From contig JAJTUP010000010.1 of assembly GCA_021399435.1 (NCBI GenBank), forward strand, positions 868,001 to 932,000: 64,000 nt of DNA. The letters run 5' to 3'. Source of the stretch: Diaporthe sp. PMI_573. Lineage: Eukaryota; Ascomycota; Sordariomycetes; Diaporthales; Diaporthaceae. Below the pieces are notes generated by a model. It was not told the origin of the DNA, searched no databases, and worked only from the letters and a program-made list of their open reading frames with translations. Below, one piece after another: positions 1 to 11,750 of this stretch (positions are counted from its first letter, which is position 1; each line of letters opens with the position of its first letter). The translations under genes were made by a program, and so were the position numbers.

Positions 1-1225
1 TTGCAGACGGGATACGCGTCGTTGACGAGGCCCTGAGACATGAGTCCGAAAACCTCCGGGCGGTGGAAACCACGGGGCCGCAGAAGAGAGACATGGGCGT
101 AACGGATGGGCCAGATTCGGCTTTCAAATAAAATAAACCACATCCTGCCAAATTTTGCGGTGGCCCATTTCCAAGAATTTTGGTTTGTTGTTGTCTGATG
201 GCGATGATGTATACACGTGCTGAAACTCTAGGACGAGGCAAGCTCATCGTGCCTCCCGCACCGAACAATTGCTCGGCATCGGAGCTTTTTTTTTTAAAAC
301 GGAACGCACTTTGACACCCCCGATGCTGATACTTCATACAAAAGTGAGAACAAGTGGAGCTGGGACATCTATCTCATTAATTAGGTGCGAATTAATTCTT
401 GCAAGCGAGTTGTGAAATCGATTGACGGTGGCAGTTGAGCAGAGCTCCGGACTCTCCCACACATCGTGGATGAGGGGCTCAACATGTGCCGAAGGGGGGG
501 GGGGTGGTGGGGGCGGGGAACAGGCGGGGAGTGTGGGCGAGATGGACATGATTTCCGACGCAACGAAACATCAAGCACCATCCAACGTCATCCATCACGG
601 TCATCTTTACCGCAATCAACATCACCACCAAGATGAAAGCACCCGAGATATCACAAGTCATTCAGCGAGGTGCAAAGCCAACCGCCCTAGGTTTCATTGA
701 AGCTGTTGAACAACACAGCATGATTCTGACACGGCTCAGGTCGAAGAGTCAAGCCAAGGTCGGGCCCAGCAGCAGTTGATGGCTGCGGCCTTGTCCTCTA
801 TCTATATCCTCTCACTTGTATCCTGTACATGATGTACTCTAAACAGGGCGGAATCCTCTCACTCCATCTCCCTGGGCCATTGATTCTAACTCGCGCGACA
901 ACAACCCCTCCAACGTGCACGCCTGTGACCAGCAGGCACGGCAGGCAGTTTCCTGCTGAGCCAATCTTGGAAAGCAAGATGGCGCAGTCGTTGATAGACT
1001 GACTGCAGAGAAAGAAAAAGGAACAAAACACCGCCCGAATCAATTTACCGCTCCATCCTGCGGCCGCATATATCCATAACCAGCCCGCCCAAGAGTCAAT
1101 GAAACACAGAGAAATCACTATCTCAACGCCGTCGACTTAGTTGTGGGAAGCATCGTCGATCTCGTACCAAGAAAAGGAAAAGAAGGGGACACCAGGGTTG
1201 ACCGCTAGTATCCCCGAAGCAAACC
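1..1225. other. Gene-free left edge
   Basis: No reading frame here looks like a recognisable protein. The first ~94 bases could encode the start of a minus-strand gene running off the left edge, but no frame is convincing. Bases 494-529 are a run of guanine tracts broken by single bases. The part next to 1226 is probably 3' flank of the AflR-type regulator. Confidence 0.4.
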
Positions 1226-2734
1226 TCATGACTGCAGCGAGCCAACGGTCCTGTTTAGCTCGCACTTGAGCCACGTTCCTAGCGCCGAGTAGATATCGGT
1301 GACCTCGCCACCGGGCACAGCGGCCGCGGCGGATTCCCCGGAGCGGCCGCCGGCGATCCCACCCTGCATGCACAGCATGTCGATCAGGTTGCCGGCCTTC
1401 CTGAGCTCGCTGAGGAGCAGCTGCGTCCTGAGGGCCTCCTGCGCGGCCTCGTCGTCGACGCTGAAGGCGCCGACCGAGAACTGCATCGGCGTGACGACGA
1501 AGCCCTTGTGCTGCTGCTGCGCATGCGCGGTGACGGGGCTCGCCGCGGGCGTGGCGGACGTGGCCGCCGGCGAGGACGACGCGCTCAGGGGCGGCGTCGG
1601 CTGGTTGTGGTGGTGGCCTTGGCAGGTACTACTGTCCAGCGGCGGGAAGCTGTCCCACGTCGCGGTGGTGGTGGCTGCGGTCTGGGCGCATCCGGCGGCG
1701 AGCTGGTACCACATGAGGATCTTGGAGGTGATGCTCGCGTACAGCATCGCGAGGTGCGGGGACCGCGAGCAGGGGCAGGCGAGGAGCTGCCTCATGTTGT
1801 CGACGGCCTGCTTGTTGCGGTTGAGCACCTTGTCCATGGTCTGGGTGAGGTGCTCGCCGCCGTCCTGCCGGACGCCGAGGCTGTCCAGCGTGGCGTAGGC
1901 GAGCTTCTGGCAGTGGTGCGAGTCCGCCTGCAGCAGGCTGGCGTTGGTGTCCCCCGGGAAGGATTCGAGCGAGGAGCTGGAGAAGGACGTGGGCAGGCGG
2001 TGTGCGGGCATGTGTGCGGCTGAGTCAGCCTCGCTGGCGGGCTGGCTTTCGGGGGTGTGCATTAGGTCGTCCGGCTGAATCCATTCGGAGAAGGTCGAGT
2101 AGTCTGACGCCGAGAAAGTCAGGTCCAAAGGATCGACGGTTCCGTGGTGCCGTGGGTCGGCTCGGAGTATTGCGTTGTGGCTATGCGGGGCGTCCGAAAA
2201 CGAAAAGGGGTCGTTGAAATTCTCCATGCTGTCCGGAGACGACATGAACATGTCGTGGCCCGTATGGCTGGTGAACGCCATGAGGTTGTCGTCGAGCCCG
2301 AAACTGGGCGAGGTGGCTGACCGGGGCTCATACTTGACCGCCCTTGCTGTGCCACCGGACAATGGACGATAATCTGGGAAGCACTGGAGGCTGGTTTGGT
2401 GTGCGTTCTGGGGGAGCGGTTTCGACGCCGAGCTTTCGGAAATACCTGTCTCAGCCGGGGCTTTCTTCCTTGGTGCCTTGCCGAATTTCCTCGACAGGCC
2501 ATACACGCAGTTGATGCCGCCAGCTGCGCAGCGGCCACATCGCGGTTGTGTCTTGTCGCAGCGCACCTTGGCCGCCCCACAGGCATCACAAGACGACCGA
2601 AGCTTGGGCGGACGCCGGTTTGCTCCCCTCGCGTTGCTCGACGGGGCGGAGACAGCAGACTGGGTGTTTGAGGTGGTCATGGTCACCGGAGATGGTGTGG
2701 CCGAGGGTGTTGACGGGCCACTGGGCGAGTTCAT
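1226..2734 (-). CDS. AflR-type Zn2Cys6 transcription factor
   Basis: A 502-aa single-exon DNA-binding regulator, expected to be nuclear. Residues ~45-80 carry the fungal binuclear zinc cluster: six cysteines beginning CDACGAAKVRC and closing with CGRCAAGGINC, followed by a basic linker (RKFGKAPRKK). The middle is low-complexity Ser/Pro/Thr/Asp-rich, as in activation regions. The C-terminal half (from ~residue 275) has the Cys/Leu pattern of the aflatoxin-regulator domain (PF08493 type), for example DSLGV...LLACPCS...LYASI. AflR-family proteins usually sit in and switch on polyketide clusters, but no polyketide synthase or NRPS is visible here, so the target is unknown. The start ATG at 2734 is the first Met and lies well ahead of the zinc cluster. 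The family call is firm; the role is not. Confidence 0.85.
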   Translation of the reverse strand: MNSPSGPSTPSATPSPVTMTTSNTQSAVSAPSSNARGANRRPPKLRSSCDACGAAKVRCDKTQPRCGRCAAGGINCVYGLSRKFGKAPRKKAPAETGISESSASKPLPQNAHQTSLQCFPDYRPLSGGTARAVKYEPRSATSPSFGLDDNLMAFTSHTGHDMFMSSPDSMENFNDPFSFSDAPHSHNAILRADPRHHGTVDPLDLTFSASDYSTFSEWIQPDDLMHTPESQPASEADSAAHMPAHRLPTSFSSSSLESFPGDTNASLLQADSHHCQKLAYATLDSLGVRQDGGEHLTQTMDKVLNRNKQAVDNMRQLLACPCSRSPHLAMLYASITSKILMWYQLAAGCAQTAATTTATWDSFPPLDSSTCQGHHHNQPTPPLSASSSPAATSATPAASPVTAHAQQQHKGFVVTPMQFSVGAFSVDDEAAQEALRTQLLLSELRKAGNLIDMLCMQGGIAGGRSGESAAAAVPGGEVTDIYSALGTWLKCELNRTVGSLQS

Positions 2735-5700
2735 TGTGTAAGAGAGAGAGGATCACACCAGGGAGGGAGAAGGTCTGGACCGCAGTCTCTTCTCTGTGGT
2801 GAGCAGCGGCCCCACGAAGATATGGCAGTCAAGTAATAAGCCGAAGCCGGGATATTTCAAAGGGGGAAAGATAATGCTGAGGGCCTGGGGTCACCGAGGG
2901 TGAAGGCCGGCCGATACTTGTATCTGGGCAGGGCAAGACATAAAGAGATAGAGTCTGACAAGGCTCCGACTCCGAACGCCCTCGTGGCGGCATGGAGTTT
3001 CTTCGAAATACCCTGACAATGTACGCCGCGATCGCTGGGAGCAGATCGTTGCTGAAACGGCCGGTGTACAAAAGGGCTGACATTGCGCCCACGCCGACCC
3101 ATCAGCACCTGCCACCCACGTTTGCTGGTCACTGATGCTTGGGCTGTCACCCACGGCAGAACTAAGGGACGCGGCCAGATACAAGACCCCAGCCAAAGTT
3201 TAAAAGTTCCTGGAACTGGGGTGTCATCGGTGGGGGAGTATGGGGCGGATAGGAGGAGGCGCGGGCAAAGGGGTTGGCATCTCTAGTGAAAAAGGGACGT
3301 ACCTTAGGGTCTTTGGGTCTTTTTGCCCTCGCTGGGTCTGACGGTAGATCACTGGGGTGTGTCAGAACCGAGGGCATGGGGGTCCAGACAACCAAGGTAC
3401 TTGCCCAGGCACTGGCGCTCCGAGCAGTCAGAGGCGGCCTGTCCCGCATATGGCTTGCAGCGTGGATGGGAATCTTGCCAAGCCAAGGTCAACACAGCGT
3501 GGAGGTGGCCGGAGCCGTTTGTTCGAGCCAGAGACGACAAGCCAACGATGGAGGTGGGCGTCATTGGGCCCTCAATATAGGAACCTTCACCCAACCTCAG
3601 CTCGACACTTGTCCCTTTGTCTCGGCCACTCCTTCGTTTGCAGCTTTCTAGGTGCCCTCGGCCATTATGCGCTCGAGTCTCATCCTTCTCCCTCGCCAAC
3701 TTATTTTGCAGCTTTACAAATGTCTCCAGTTGCGGGGAGAGGTCGAACCAACACGGACAAAATACAGATATGACTACTCACGAGGAGGGCGCTGTTCATC
3801 TTACCAGATGTCCTCGAAGCGACGAATTTCGCCGAGTGTCGAGAAGTGGGTCACTTCTCAGCGACCAGCCGGGCAGCGGCATCTCAGTCGAGATTCTTAC
3901 TCTCCGGGGACTGAGCCGAGCCGCAGCTTGCGTCTGCACCTCGCGCCTTTCCTCTCCGGGCCAAGCAGCGAGGTTCTGCAGCCCTTCGCCCTACCCAGAT
4001 ATGCGCCGACAACGTGCTTGCTAGACGGGTAAAATTGGCATGGCTAGGCACGCGAAGGAGCCCCAGCACGTGTACTTCGATCCTCCCGTTGAGAAGAGGA
4101 TTGTGAGGGGAAAAGGGCACCACACACACACACTGACTGGACCGCCGGGAAGGGTTACGCGTAAATCTGAGTTGGCCTCCGAGGCAAGCTTTGGAGAAGA
4201 TTTGGATCTGATCCCAGAGCTGCTGATGGGTGATGATGCGGGACAAGAGGATGAGCGTCACCCAATAAGCCGGCCGGGGCCTTACAAGTCACCCACCGGG
4301 TGGTTGTGTACTAGCGCTCACTAGCAAACCCAGCAAAGTAAGCTTATGCTGGTTAGGATTCGGACGATGGTAAGGGACGAATGCTGCAGCAGTCACCAGT
4401 AAATGGGATGACAGTTGCTAAGCGCCCACCCCTCCACACCAGAGCCACGCTGTGGCCCCCAAATCTCACACCCATACCCACATTAACAGTTTCCCTCGCG
4501 CTCATATTCCCTGCTGCACATCCCAGTGTTCAAGGCGGTCCTGTCGTACCCAATGATCAAACGCAAAACCAACAATGCATTGCGTTATCTTGGATTCGGA
4601 ACCGATTTAACGACTCCGGGGAACGGCGGAGTTGTCGGGCAGTTGACGAACAATGGGCACCCCTCGCTGCTGGCGGGAGGAGGGGTGGATGTCCACCGCC
4701 TGCATGGTAGATGGATGTGGGCCTGCTGTGCTACCGGCCCTCGCCTTATTCGGAATGCCTTAGCAATCCTTATGGTCGACACGGACAGGTGTCTACAGGT
4801 CTTCGATCCATCGCTCAGTGCTATATCCTCATAATAATAGCCAATGCAACATGACGGACCTGGCGTTGGCATTTCAACAGCAATCTATCTGGCGGGCAAG
4901 GCGAGGCGCCACAGCAATAGGGCCTGGGCAAGTAGTCTACTAGTACGCAGAGGCACGATGCCCTGAGACAAAGCAAATTCGCAGCCAAGCTTTAGTTCGT
5001 GATTTGCCATGCTCCGAACAAGGCTTAGCAGATGTCAGCAACCGAGCGCCAAAGAACGCTTCTTCTAAATCCTTCGGTGCTGAACCTTCACGCCCCTTCA
5101 CACCTCCAGGCCAATCTGCCACCGTTGTTACTCATCCAGCCTTACCAAGCTGGGAGGCACGTACAAGCTCTCAAAAGAATATTAATTAGGACCGTTGGAC
5201 GTGCACATAAGCCGGCGAGAGCAGAGCCACTGCCAGCCACAGACAAACCCACGAGAGATACACGCATCTTTCAATTCGGCCGATATCCAATGGGCCCATA
5301 CGAATCCGAAGGATTCCTGAACGGACGGATCTCCTGCTGCGCGACGCTAATCCATACCTCTCTCGACCAGCGAGCGCAAGGGAGGGCACAGGGCACTTAC
5401 GCGGCAGCCGCAGGGCACGATGATACGCTGGCCACGCCCACAGTGAGCACGTCGACCCCGCTGATTGGGCCAAGACCCATCCTACCCAGCTACCTGAACG
5501 TGGGCCGTCGATCCTTTTAGGAACCGTGCAGGGCTGCTGGGCTGGCACGAAGTAACAGTAACGGGCAGCACCCGCGAACTACGTTACCCCCACAGCGCAG
5601 GAGTAGATGAACACGGTCCCGGCTATAGTTGGCAGCACGAATGTGCTTGCCAGCACGCACTCCCTTTCACTCAGTAGACAAAAGAATGACTGATAATCAA

Positions 5701-6925
5701 CAGGTGCCCTGCAGAGAGAGGCTGACGAGAGCGGCGAACCCTGACAGACCCCTCGTCAGCGCGACAGACCCCTCAGGATGTCACAAACGAAAAGCACTGG
5801 TAGGTAGCACTTGAGCCTAGCCCCATGTCTTACTGGCCTCCACCCACTCACTTGTCAGCCCCAGACCCAGAGTTGTGTTTTTCTCATCATGATGGTGAAA
5901 CAGTGAGCATGGCGATGCAGCGGAAATCTCTGGGCCTGCGATCGCTGACCGCTCGTCCTTCAGCCTTGGACTCTCTGAACACGAAGCAAGCAAAGATGAT
6001 ATTCATCTACAACTTAAACTCTGACTTGAGATCGATCTTCAACGCAAGCCCTGGCTCTGACCTTGTGTCGCTGACGTGAAGTAGAACTGGGATGAACAAA
6101 GTTTCGGGAATTAGTCAGTGTCTTTCTTTGTCTTGTGCAACATCGAGTCCCCGTTCCATCTAGAATCTTCCCCCCGGTCAGAACTGCCCTCCCCTTTCCT
6201 ACCGACCCCTGCGTCATTCGGTCTTGTCTCCGGTGGACAAACGAACTTGTCACCCCATTTGTGGCACTTTATCTCCGAACACTTGCACAGTGATGGTGGT
6301 GGACTTGATCCTCCCAGTGGATCGGCACGCCCCTCGGTTGACCGAGCACAATCCACCGGTGCTATTATCTAAACTTCCGAGGTCCGTCGCTGCCCGGCCC
6401 CCTCCTTAAGTCCGGTCCTGAGGTTTCGGTCATGGTCCATCGAGCTCCTTCATTGTTGAAGTCCGCAGCGGGAGCCAGCCTGCTTTGCTTCGCCCGCAAT
6501 CCCAACTCTCGGACTCCTGGAGATCCCGAGTTGGGAGGTTGCAGCAGCCGCAAGGGGGCCCGCATATGCATTCCGCTGGCATCGGTCTCGTCGCACAGGA
6601 GATGATATCCGGAAGGAGAAATCGGATGGACGCCGGTGCGCGCATTTGGCTATTTCTTCACCGCTAAATACCGTATGCACATAATCCTGCTATAGAATTA
6701 GAAACAGAAACTGGCTCTTTAGATTAACATCATACTGGGCTCCGGCAGCGGAGTGCTGTCATCATCCAATTGACCTGGCCAACCCAGCAATTGCATCCTT
6801 TACTAAGACCTTAACCTCGCCTATGCGCAATGACATTATGATCGCAAGCAACAAAGCAATATATCGGATCCTGATGCTTGGCTCGTATCTGCTCTCGCCG
6901 CCCCCCGACTCCTCCCCAGATCTCA
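2735..6925. other. 4.2-kb gene-free interval
   Basis: Only short, overlapping, mutually inconsistent frames are present on both strands. None shows a recognisable domain, a consistent splice pattern or a signal peptide. The part next to 2734 must hold the promoter and 5' leader of the AflR-type gene. The rest could be long regulatory DNA or a non-coding transcript, but nothing in the sequence proves either. Confidence 0.5.
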
Positions 6926-7525
6926 TCATTTCCCCCCAGTAGCCAACAGGTCCTTCTCCAGCTCAACAAAACACAGATCCTCAGGCAGCTTCAGCCCCGG
7001 GAACCGGTCGCGCGGGAACGCAGAGGTCTCCCCCGTCCTCTCGAACCCGCAGCGCACGTACCACGAGATGAGCTCCTCCCGCGTCGACAGCGCGTTGAGC
7101 CCCAGCCTGGTAACCCCCCACTCCCGGCGGCAGTAGTCTTCGGCGCGGGCGAGGACCGCACGCCCGAGCCCTGCGCGCTGCCGGGAGTTGTCCACAGCGA
7201 GCATGGAGAGCCGCGCCAGGTCGTCGTCGTCGTCGTCGTTGTTGTTATTGTTGTCGGCAGCAGCGGTGGTGCGCCGCCGTACGCACTCGACCGATGCCAC
7301 TATCGAGCCGTCGGTGGGGTCCGTGGCTACGAGGACGGCGCATTCGGGCTTGTTGAAGCTGGCTAGGACCTCGTCGACGCTGATGTGGAACTGTGACGCG
7401 AGCTCTGTGCTTCCCGTCCACCTGGCTCTGGTGTCCTCGGTGCGAAATGAGGTCTGAATAAGATTTTGAATCCGCGCCGCATCGTCTGAGGTGGCAATGC
7501 GGAACTGTAGACTTTCGTTGCTCAT
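6926..7525 (-). CDS. GNAT-family N-acetyltransferase
   Basis: A 199-aa single-exon protein of the Gcn5-related acetyltransferase superfamily, which moves an acetyl group from acetyl-CoA to an amine. It opens FRIATSDDAARIQNLI (the usual GNAT first strand and helix). It then has the acetyl-CoA-binding core, with LARLSMLAVDNSRQRAGLGR matching the strand-4/motif-A pattern ending Q-x-x-G-x-G/A. Near the end is ALSTREELISWYVRCGFERTGET, the typical Y-x-x-x-G-F motif B. The frame is open further upstream, but the first ATG is at 7525. An odd Asn5-Asp6 homopolymer, from a trinucleotide repeat at ~7219-7256, sits just before the core. The substrate is unknown. Confidence 0.85.
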   Translation of the reverse strand: MSNESLQFRIATSDDAARIQNLIQTSFRTEDTRARWTGSTELASQFHISVDEVLASFNKPECAVLVATDPTDGSIVASVECVRRRTTAAADNNNNNDDDDDDLARLSMLAVDNSRQRAGLGRAVLARAEDYCRREWGVTRLGLNALSTREELISWYVRCGFERTGETSAFPRDRFPGLKLPEDLCFVELEKDLLATGGK

Positions 7526-9213
7526 GTTGACGGGTTGCTGATGTGCTGTCCTGCGCGGTTGATGGGCCAAGTTGATGGGGATCGTGGCAGCACGGTTTTA
7601 CGAACGTATCAGCAGGCATTTAAATACCTCAAAAAAATGGATCAGATTCTATTTAGGTCTAGTGACACTTTTATTCGAACAGGAAATAGAAGGGCGCTTT
7701 CGACACGGCGAGGTCTAGGCTACCCTTTGGAAGGGCGCCGTTGACACAATATTGACAGAACGACAGAATCTTAGCTTCGAAGGAATATCCTTGGGACTGC
7801 AACCTGGGGATTATTTCTATCGAGTTCATTGCTAAATTAAAAACCACGCCGGTGTATTTGCCATCGTCAACCAATGCGCAGCAGTCCTCTCAGCATCCTA
7901 AAGGGCCGACCTGTGCGGCGACTGTTCAATTTAGCTAAGCAATATAGCTAACCTGTAGAAAGTGAGATTCATGGTAGAGCTTAATATTGTATTTAATTAA
8001 TGGTCAAAGTTCCAACTGGAACACGGTTTTGTGCTTGGGTATAGCCATGTCATTGCGTCCCGCCCATTGAGGTGTTTGGTGAGGACTGATCTATACTCGG
8101 TGCTATATCAAACTGTCAGGTATGAACTGGACCCATCGATAGCCTCTGAAAAGATTAATTGGATAGTCCCCTCCAATTGTATACTACAGGGCAAAAGTTA
8201 GACATACTCCTGGGCGAATCGCCTAGGCGGAATATCCGACTTCTGGTTCACAAAGGACGCAACATGCGTGGAACGATCCCTTTGGATACGCACGTCTTCA
8301 GATATCATTGGATGAGTAGTTTTGCAGCAGCATCTAGTCCGTAATGGGGCTGTAGCAATTGCAGTGGTTGGTACCCTTGATGCGATCCCATGATCAAGTT
8401 CCAGAACAAGAGTTGCCGCCACCTTGTCGACAAACGTGGAGAATCGGGAGATTCTAGTCTTTGTCAAGCTGGAATTGACGACAAAATACGTCATTCTAAT
8501 GAATATAGTTCTGATATCAAAATAGTGGCACTTGACCCAAATCTAAATAATTTACAGACATTTTATATTTGCTTAGCTCCTTTTGCCCGGTGATGAAAAC
8601 TTTCCACACTCGTTGGTGGGTAGGGATCGCAATTCTTCGCAAATAGCAAGATTCCTTGCTCGGAGTCCTCTTACATTTTCATCGTGGATTTTCCAACTTT
8701 GGAATGTGAATATGAGACTGTGACAGCTCCTTTACGAATTTGCATCGCTTGTGCGTGGTCATGATGCGGTGTAGGTGGGTAGAATAGGACTGTCAATGGT
8801 GGAAACGTTGCTACCATACTCGTTGCGAGGATCTTATGTAGAGAAAGTACGTGCTCTGGATGCGTACGTCAAATTTCAGTGGATAAAAAGAAGCCCATCG
8901 AACATCGGGATACAGACCATAAACGGAACGTAGTGATGAACACAACAAAGATGGCGTTGACAACAAAGGCTTTCCACACACTCGAAGCCCGTACACGCCT
9001 GTGGCCCTTTGTATCATAGCTCTTTGCCATAATTATGACCATCATGCACTAGTACAAGAGCAGATGCGAGCTGTCTTACAAAGTATTCGCATTCCAATAA
9101 GTAGACACTGTTCTCGAAAATACTGTTTTGAAATTGTCAACGTCCGAAAAGTTAACGGCACAACCCACTACGACACTCAAGCAAATAATCACCACGAGTA
9201 TTTGATATTAGCC
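7526..9213. other. Gene-free, A/T-rich interval
   Basis: No supported gene. The stretch is visibly richer in A/T than the flanking coding DNA. It has only short frames without domains, which suits old intergenic or decayed repeat sequence. The frame of the downstream membrane protein stays open back to ~9001 but without convincing protein-like content. Confidence 0.4.
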
Positions 9214-9723
9214 ATGTTTGAAAATAATTTGAAGGAATTCTCATTTTGGGCCGCTCGCCTCGGCTTGCTTTTCTCGTTCGGCCTCTACATGACAGGGACA
9301 CAGGGCCCGAGGGATGAACATTTTACGTCTGCAGTCATTACTCTTTTGATTCTTGCCGCAACCTTCATCCCCAGGGAATACTACAGCAATATCAAGAACT
9401 ACGTCTCAATAGTCTTTTGGAACACCGGGGCAATTCTTCTACTCGCCTTCATCTTTTATGCGTCCTCGACAGCGGCCCTTCTCTTCAACCAGGAAGCTCT
9501 TCCCGGGTTTGGAAACCTTCTCGGGCTCACAGACGTGCCTTACAGGTGGCTCACGGTTATCGTCTTTATTCTCATCATGCCGCTCATCCCTGGCTATACA
9601 AAACCGTTCAGGTTCTTGACCACGACAAGGACCAAGGACCCGGCACAGGTCTCACCCACTACGCGCTCGACCAAAGGCATTACCGTGAATCCGCCTGTGG
9701 CTGAAGTCCCTGTTGTGGACTAA
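9214..9723 (+). CDS. Small integral membrane protein, unknown
   Basis: A 169-aa single-exon protein with about four hydrophobic segments. Visible stretches are AARLGLLFSFGLYM, FTSAVITLLILAATFI, NTGAILLLAFIFYASSTAAL and WLTVIVFILIMPLIPG, followed by a polar Thr/Pro-rich C-terminal tail. I do not recognise the family. I chose ATG 9214 because the sequence from there is compact and membrane-protein-like. An in-frame ATG at 9064 would add 50 residues that look like random translation. It lies ~740 bp from the 3' end of the PanB-like gene, so a link to the neighbouring block is possible but unproven. Confidence 0.5.
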   Translation: MFENNLKEFSFWAARLGLLFSFGLYMTGTQGPRDEHFTSAVITLLILAATFIPREYYSNIKNYVSIVFWNTGAILLLAFIFYASSTAALLFNQEALPGFGNLLGLTDVPYRWLTVIVFILIMPLIPGYTKPFRFLTTTRTKDPAQVSPTTRSTKGITVNPPVAEVPVVD

Positions 9724-10461
9724 GGTGCGATCCAATGATCACATCAAAAGCCTTCCCTTCGAATGCGGAATGAAGCGAGGAGCAGCGCTTCACCATTAAT
9801 GGGAGGTCTCAATTGACCCCGCCTTCGAAAACGGGGCTGGCTCGGTGAATAAGTGCCACAGCCGCACGTGGGCTATCTATCAGTTTAACCTGATGTCGGA
9901 CACATGGAAACATTTAGCGATACGGAAAAAACTAGCGAACCGATTCTGAGGCATCATATGATTGGTCACAACTCCATGTATCTTCCTTCTTCTCATATTT
10001 CGGACGTTGTGACTGAGGCGACAGGAGGACTCGGACCTGCATGTCCCCAGAGAACTAGCAAGTTGCAGATAGGTACGTCCTTGTGGAGGCTTTCAAATGC
10101 GGCCAAAGGCAAGAGCAAAGCCTGCAGCCAGGACACAGAAGGGTTCTTGTAATTTAGGTATCAGACTGTAGCTGCAGTAACAAAAGAGTAGCCAGGGCGA
10201 TTATGTCAGATAGTTTATCAAAACTTACGTTTCCCACCATGTTTCGTGCCTTCTATTGTTCTTTCAGTTGAATGTTACGTTCATTTGCTTATACCGTAGT
10301 TGCTAGGTATGAAGTCCCGAACCTTGCACACTGTCTATTGGTATTCTCACGATCGAGGACAATGACGTGCCCGGAGTTGGCCGAGTCACCGTACACGGAC
10401 GTGGCAGCCTTACACCGATGACAATCAAGCGCATTTATTTTCTCGTGCTGAGCCGTCAATG
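9724..10461. other. Gene-free interval
   Basis: Convergent 3' flanks of the membrane-protein gene and the PanB-like gene. Nothing beyond short unsupported frames is visible. Confidence 0.45.
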
Positions 10462-11455
10462 CTACCTGTTATCTGCTGGAAATTTGCCTTCTTGAACATC
10501 CTGCGACAACAACCGTAAGGCTTGGACGCTCATATCTCCAACATTTGCATAGCGCTTGTGATACCTGAAGTGGTTATAGTCAGACTGGGACTACCCATAT
10601 ATGTATATAAGAATCATATGTCGGCTTCTCTTACTGTGGCATTAGTGGTGTTTGGAATCCCAGAACCTCACTTTGTAGCACCATTTGACCGGAGCACGCG
10701 GGGCCGGATCTGTCGAGGGCATCAGCACATGAGATCGATATAGCAGATTACTTTCCAAAGGCAAAAAACGATCGTGACGATCTGAACAGTATTTTACTCA
10801 CCCAAAGCCAATGGTCGGAATCCTCAGAGCGTTTGTGATCCTAGCAGCTGTCTGAGAAGACGCGGACGACACAACCATGGCCACGGCACCAGCATCTTGA
10901 ACACTATTTGCATCAGCGAGGATTCCGGCGTCCGCCTCCTCACTGTCATCTCCATGACTTGATGCGCCCAGGCCTCTTTGCAATGTTGTTCCAATGTGCC
11001 CAATTACGGGGATACCACTATTGGATATAGCTCGAATGGTCGGGCTCATCTCGACGCCACCTTCCAGCTTGACCCCGTCAGCGCCCCCTTCTTTGATGAG
11101 TCGGATGGCAGAGTCGATAGCTGTGGCATATTTAGTCCTGTAAAACCTCGTGGTATAAATGAGGAAGTTTACCATGCTCAGTCGACTTTTCATAGGAACC
11201 AAGAGGCAAATCAGCCAAGACAAAGGCCGTCTTGACAGCTCGAGTCACGGCGCGGGTGTGGTGCACCATCTCATCCAAAGTCACCGCCTTGGTATCTTTG
11301 TACCCCAAAGCCGCCATGCCTAGACTATCTCCCACAAGCACTAGGTCCATCTGGGCAGTTTCGGCAAGCAGGCCGCTTGGGAAATCCCACGCCGTGATAC
11401 CGACGATCTTGCGCTTCGCCGCAACTGCGTGTAGCCTGGCCAAAGCCGTGGTCAT
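10462..11455 (-). CDS. 3-methyl-2-oxobutanoate hydroxymethyltransferase paralogue (PanB-like)
   Basis: PanB enzymes transfer a hydroxymethyl group from methylene-tetrahydrofolate to alpha-ketoisovalerate, giving ketopantoate, the first step to pantothenate and CoA. Four exons (11455-11173, 11120-10802, 10709-10635, 10564-10462) join in frame to 259 aa, with introns of 52, 92 and 70 nt. Family signatures are all present: KRKIVGITAWDFPSG at the N-terminus, LVLVGDSLGM (metal/substrate site), GGADGVKLEGG, IPVIGHIGT, the GSGPACSGQ loop supplied by exon 3, and a PanB-like tail (YANVGDMSVQAL...EGKFPADNR). The first intron was placed so that its 3' end follows a GACTAAA branch-like site, giving STEHAIDSAIRL. 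It is shorter than the usual fungal pantothenate enzyme and has no mitochondrial presequence, so it looks like a second, specialised copy. It transcribes away from the bZIP gene. Confidence 0.88.
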
Positions 11456-11750
11456 CTCTGCGATACTTGATGATTAGATTCGATATGTAAAATACTGCCT
11501 AAAATACATACACACAGACTTTCAATCCAAGACGGTGGGACATTATATAGGTTGCAAGTTAGACTCCGTTTCTTTCTGAGACCCAGCGTTAGTAAGATAC
11601 GGTTAGTCATGGCCGTTTCATTCCGACACACGGCGTTAGTAAGATAAAGTTAGTCATGAGCTCCCCCCGCAAGTGGCGGGGACGATATCGTCAACTTTTG
11701 TGAATAATCAGCTTCCATTGCCGCCTTTGGGTCTTACCGTAGAATCGTTC

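Noticed and set aside
1299..2741. Long plus-strand frames opposite the AflR-type gene
   Set aside because: These are shadows of the G/C-rich minus-strand coding sequence; they have Arg/Gly-rich random composition.
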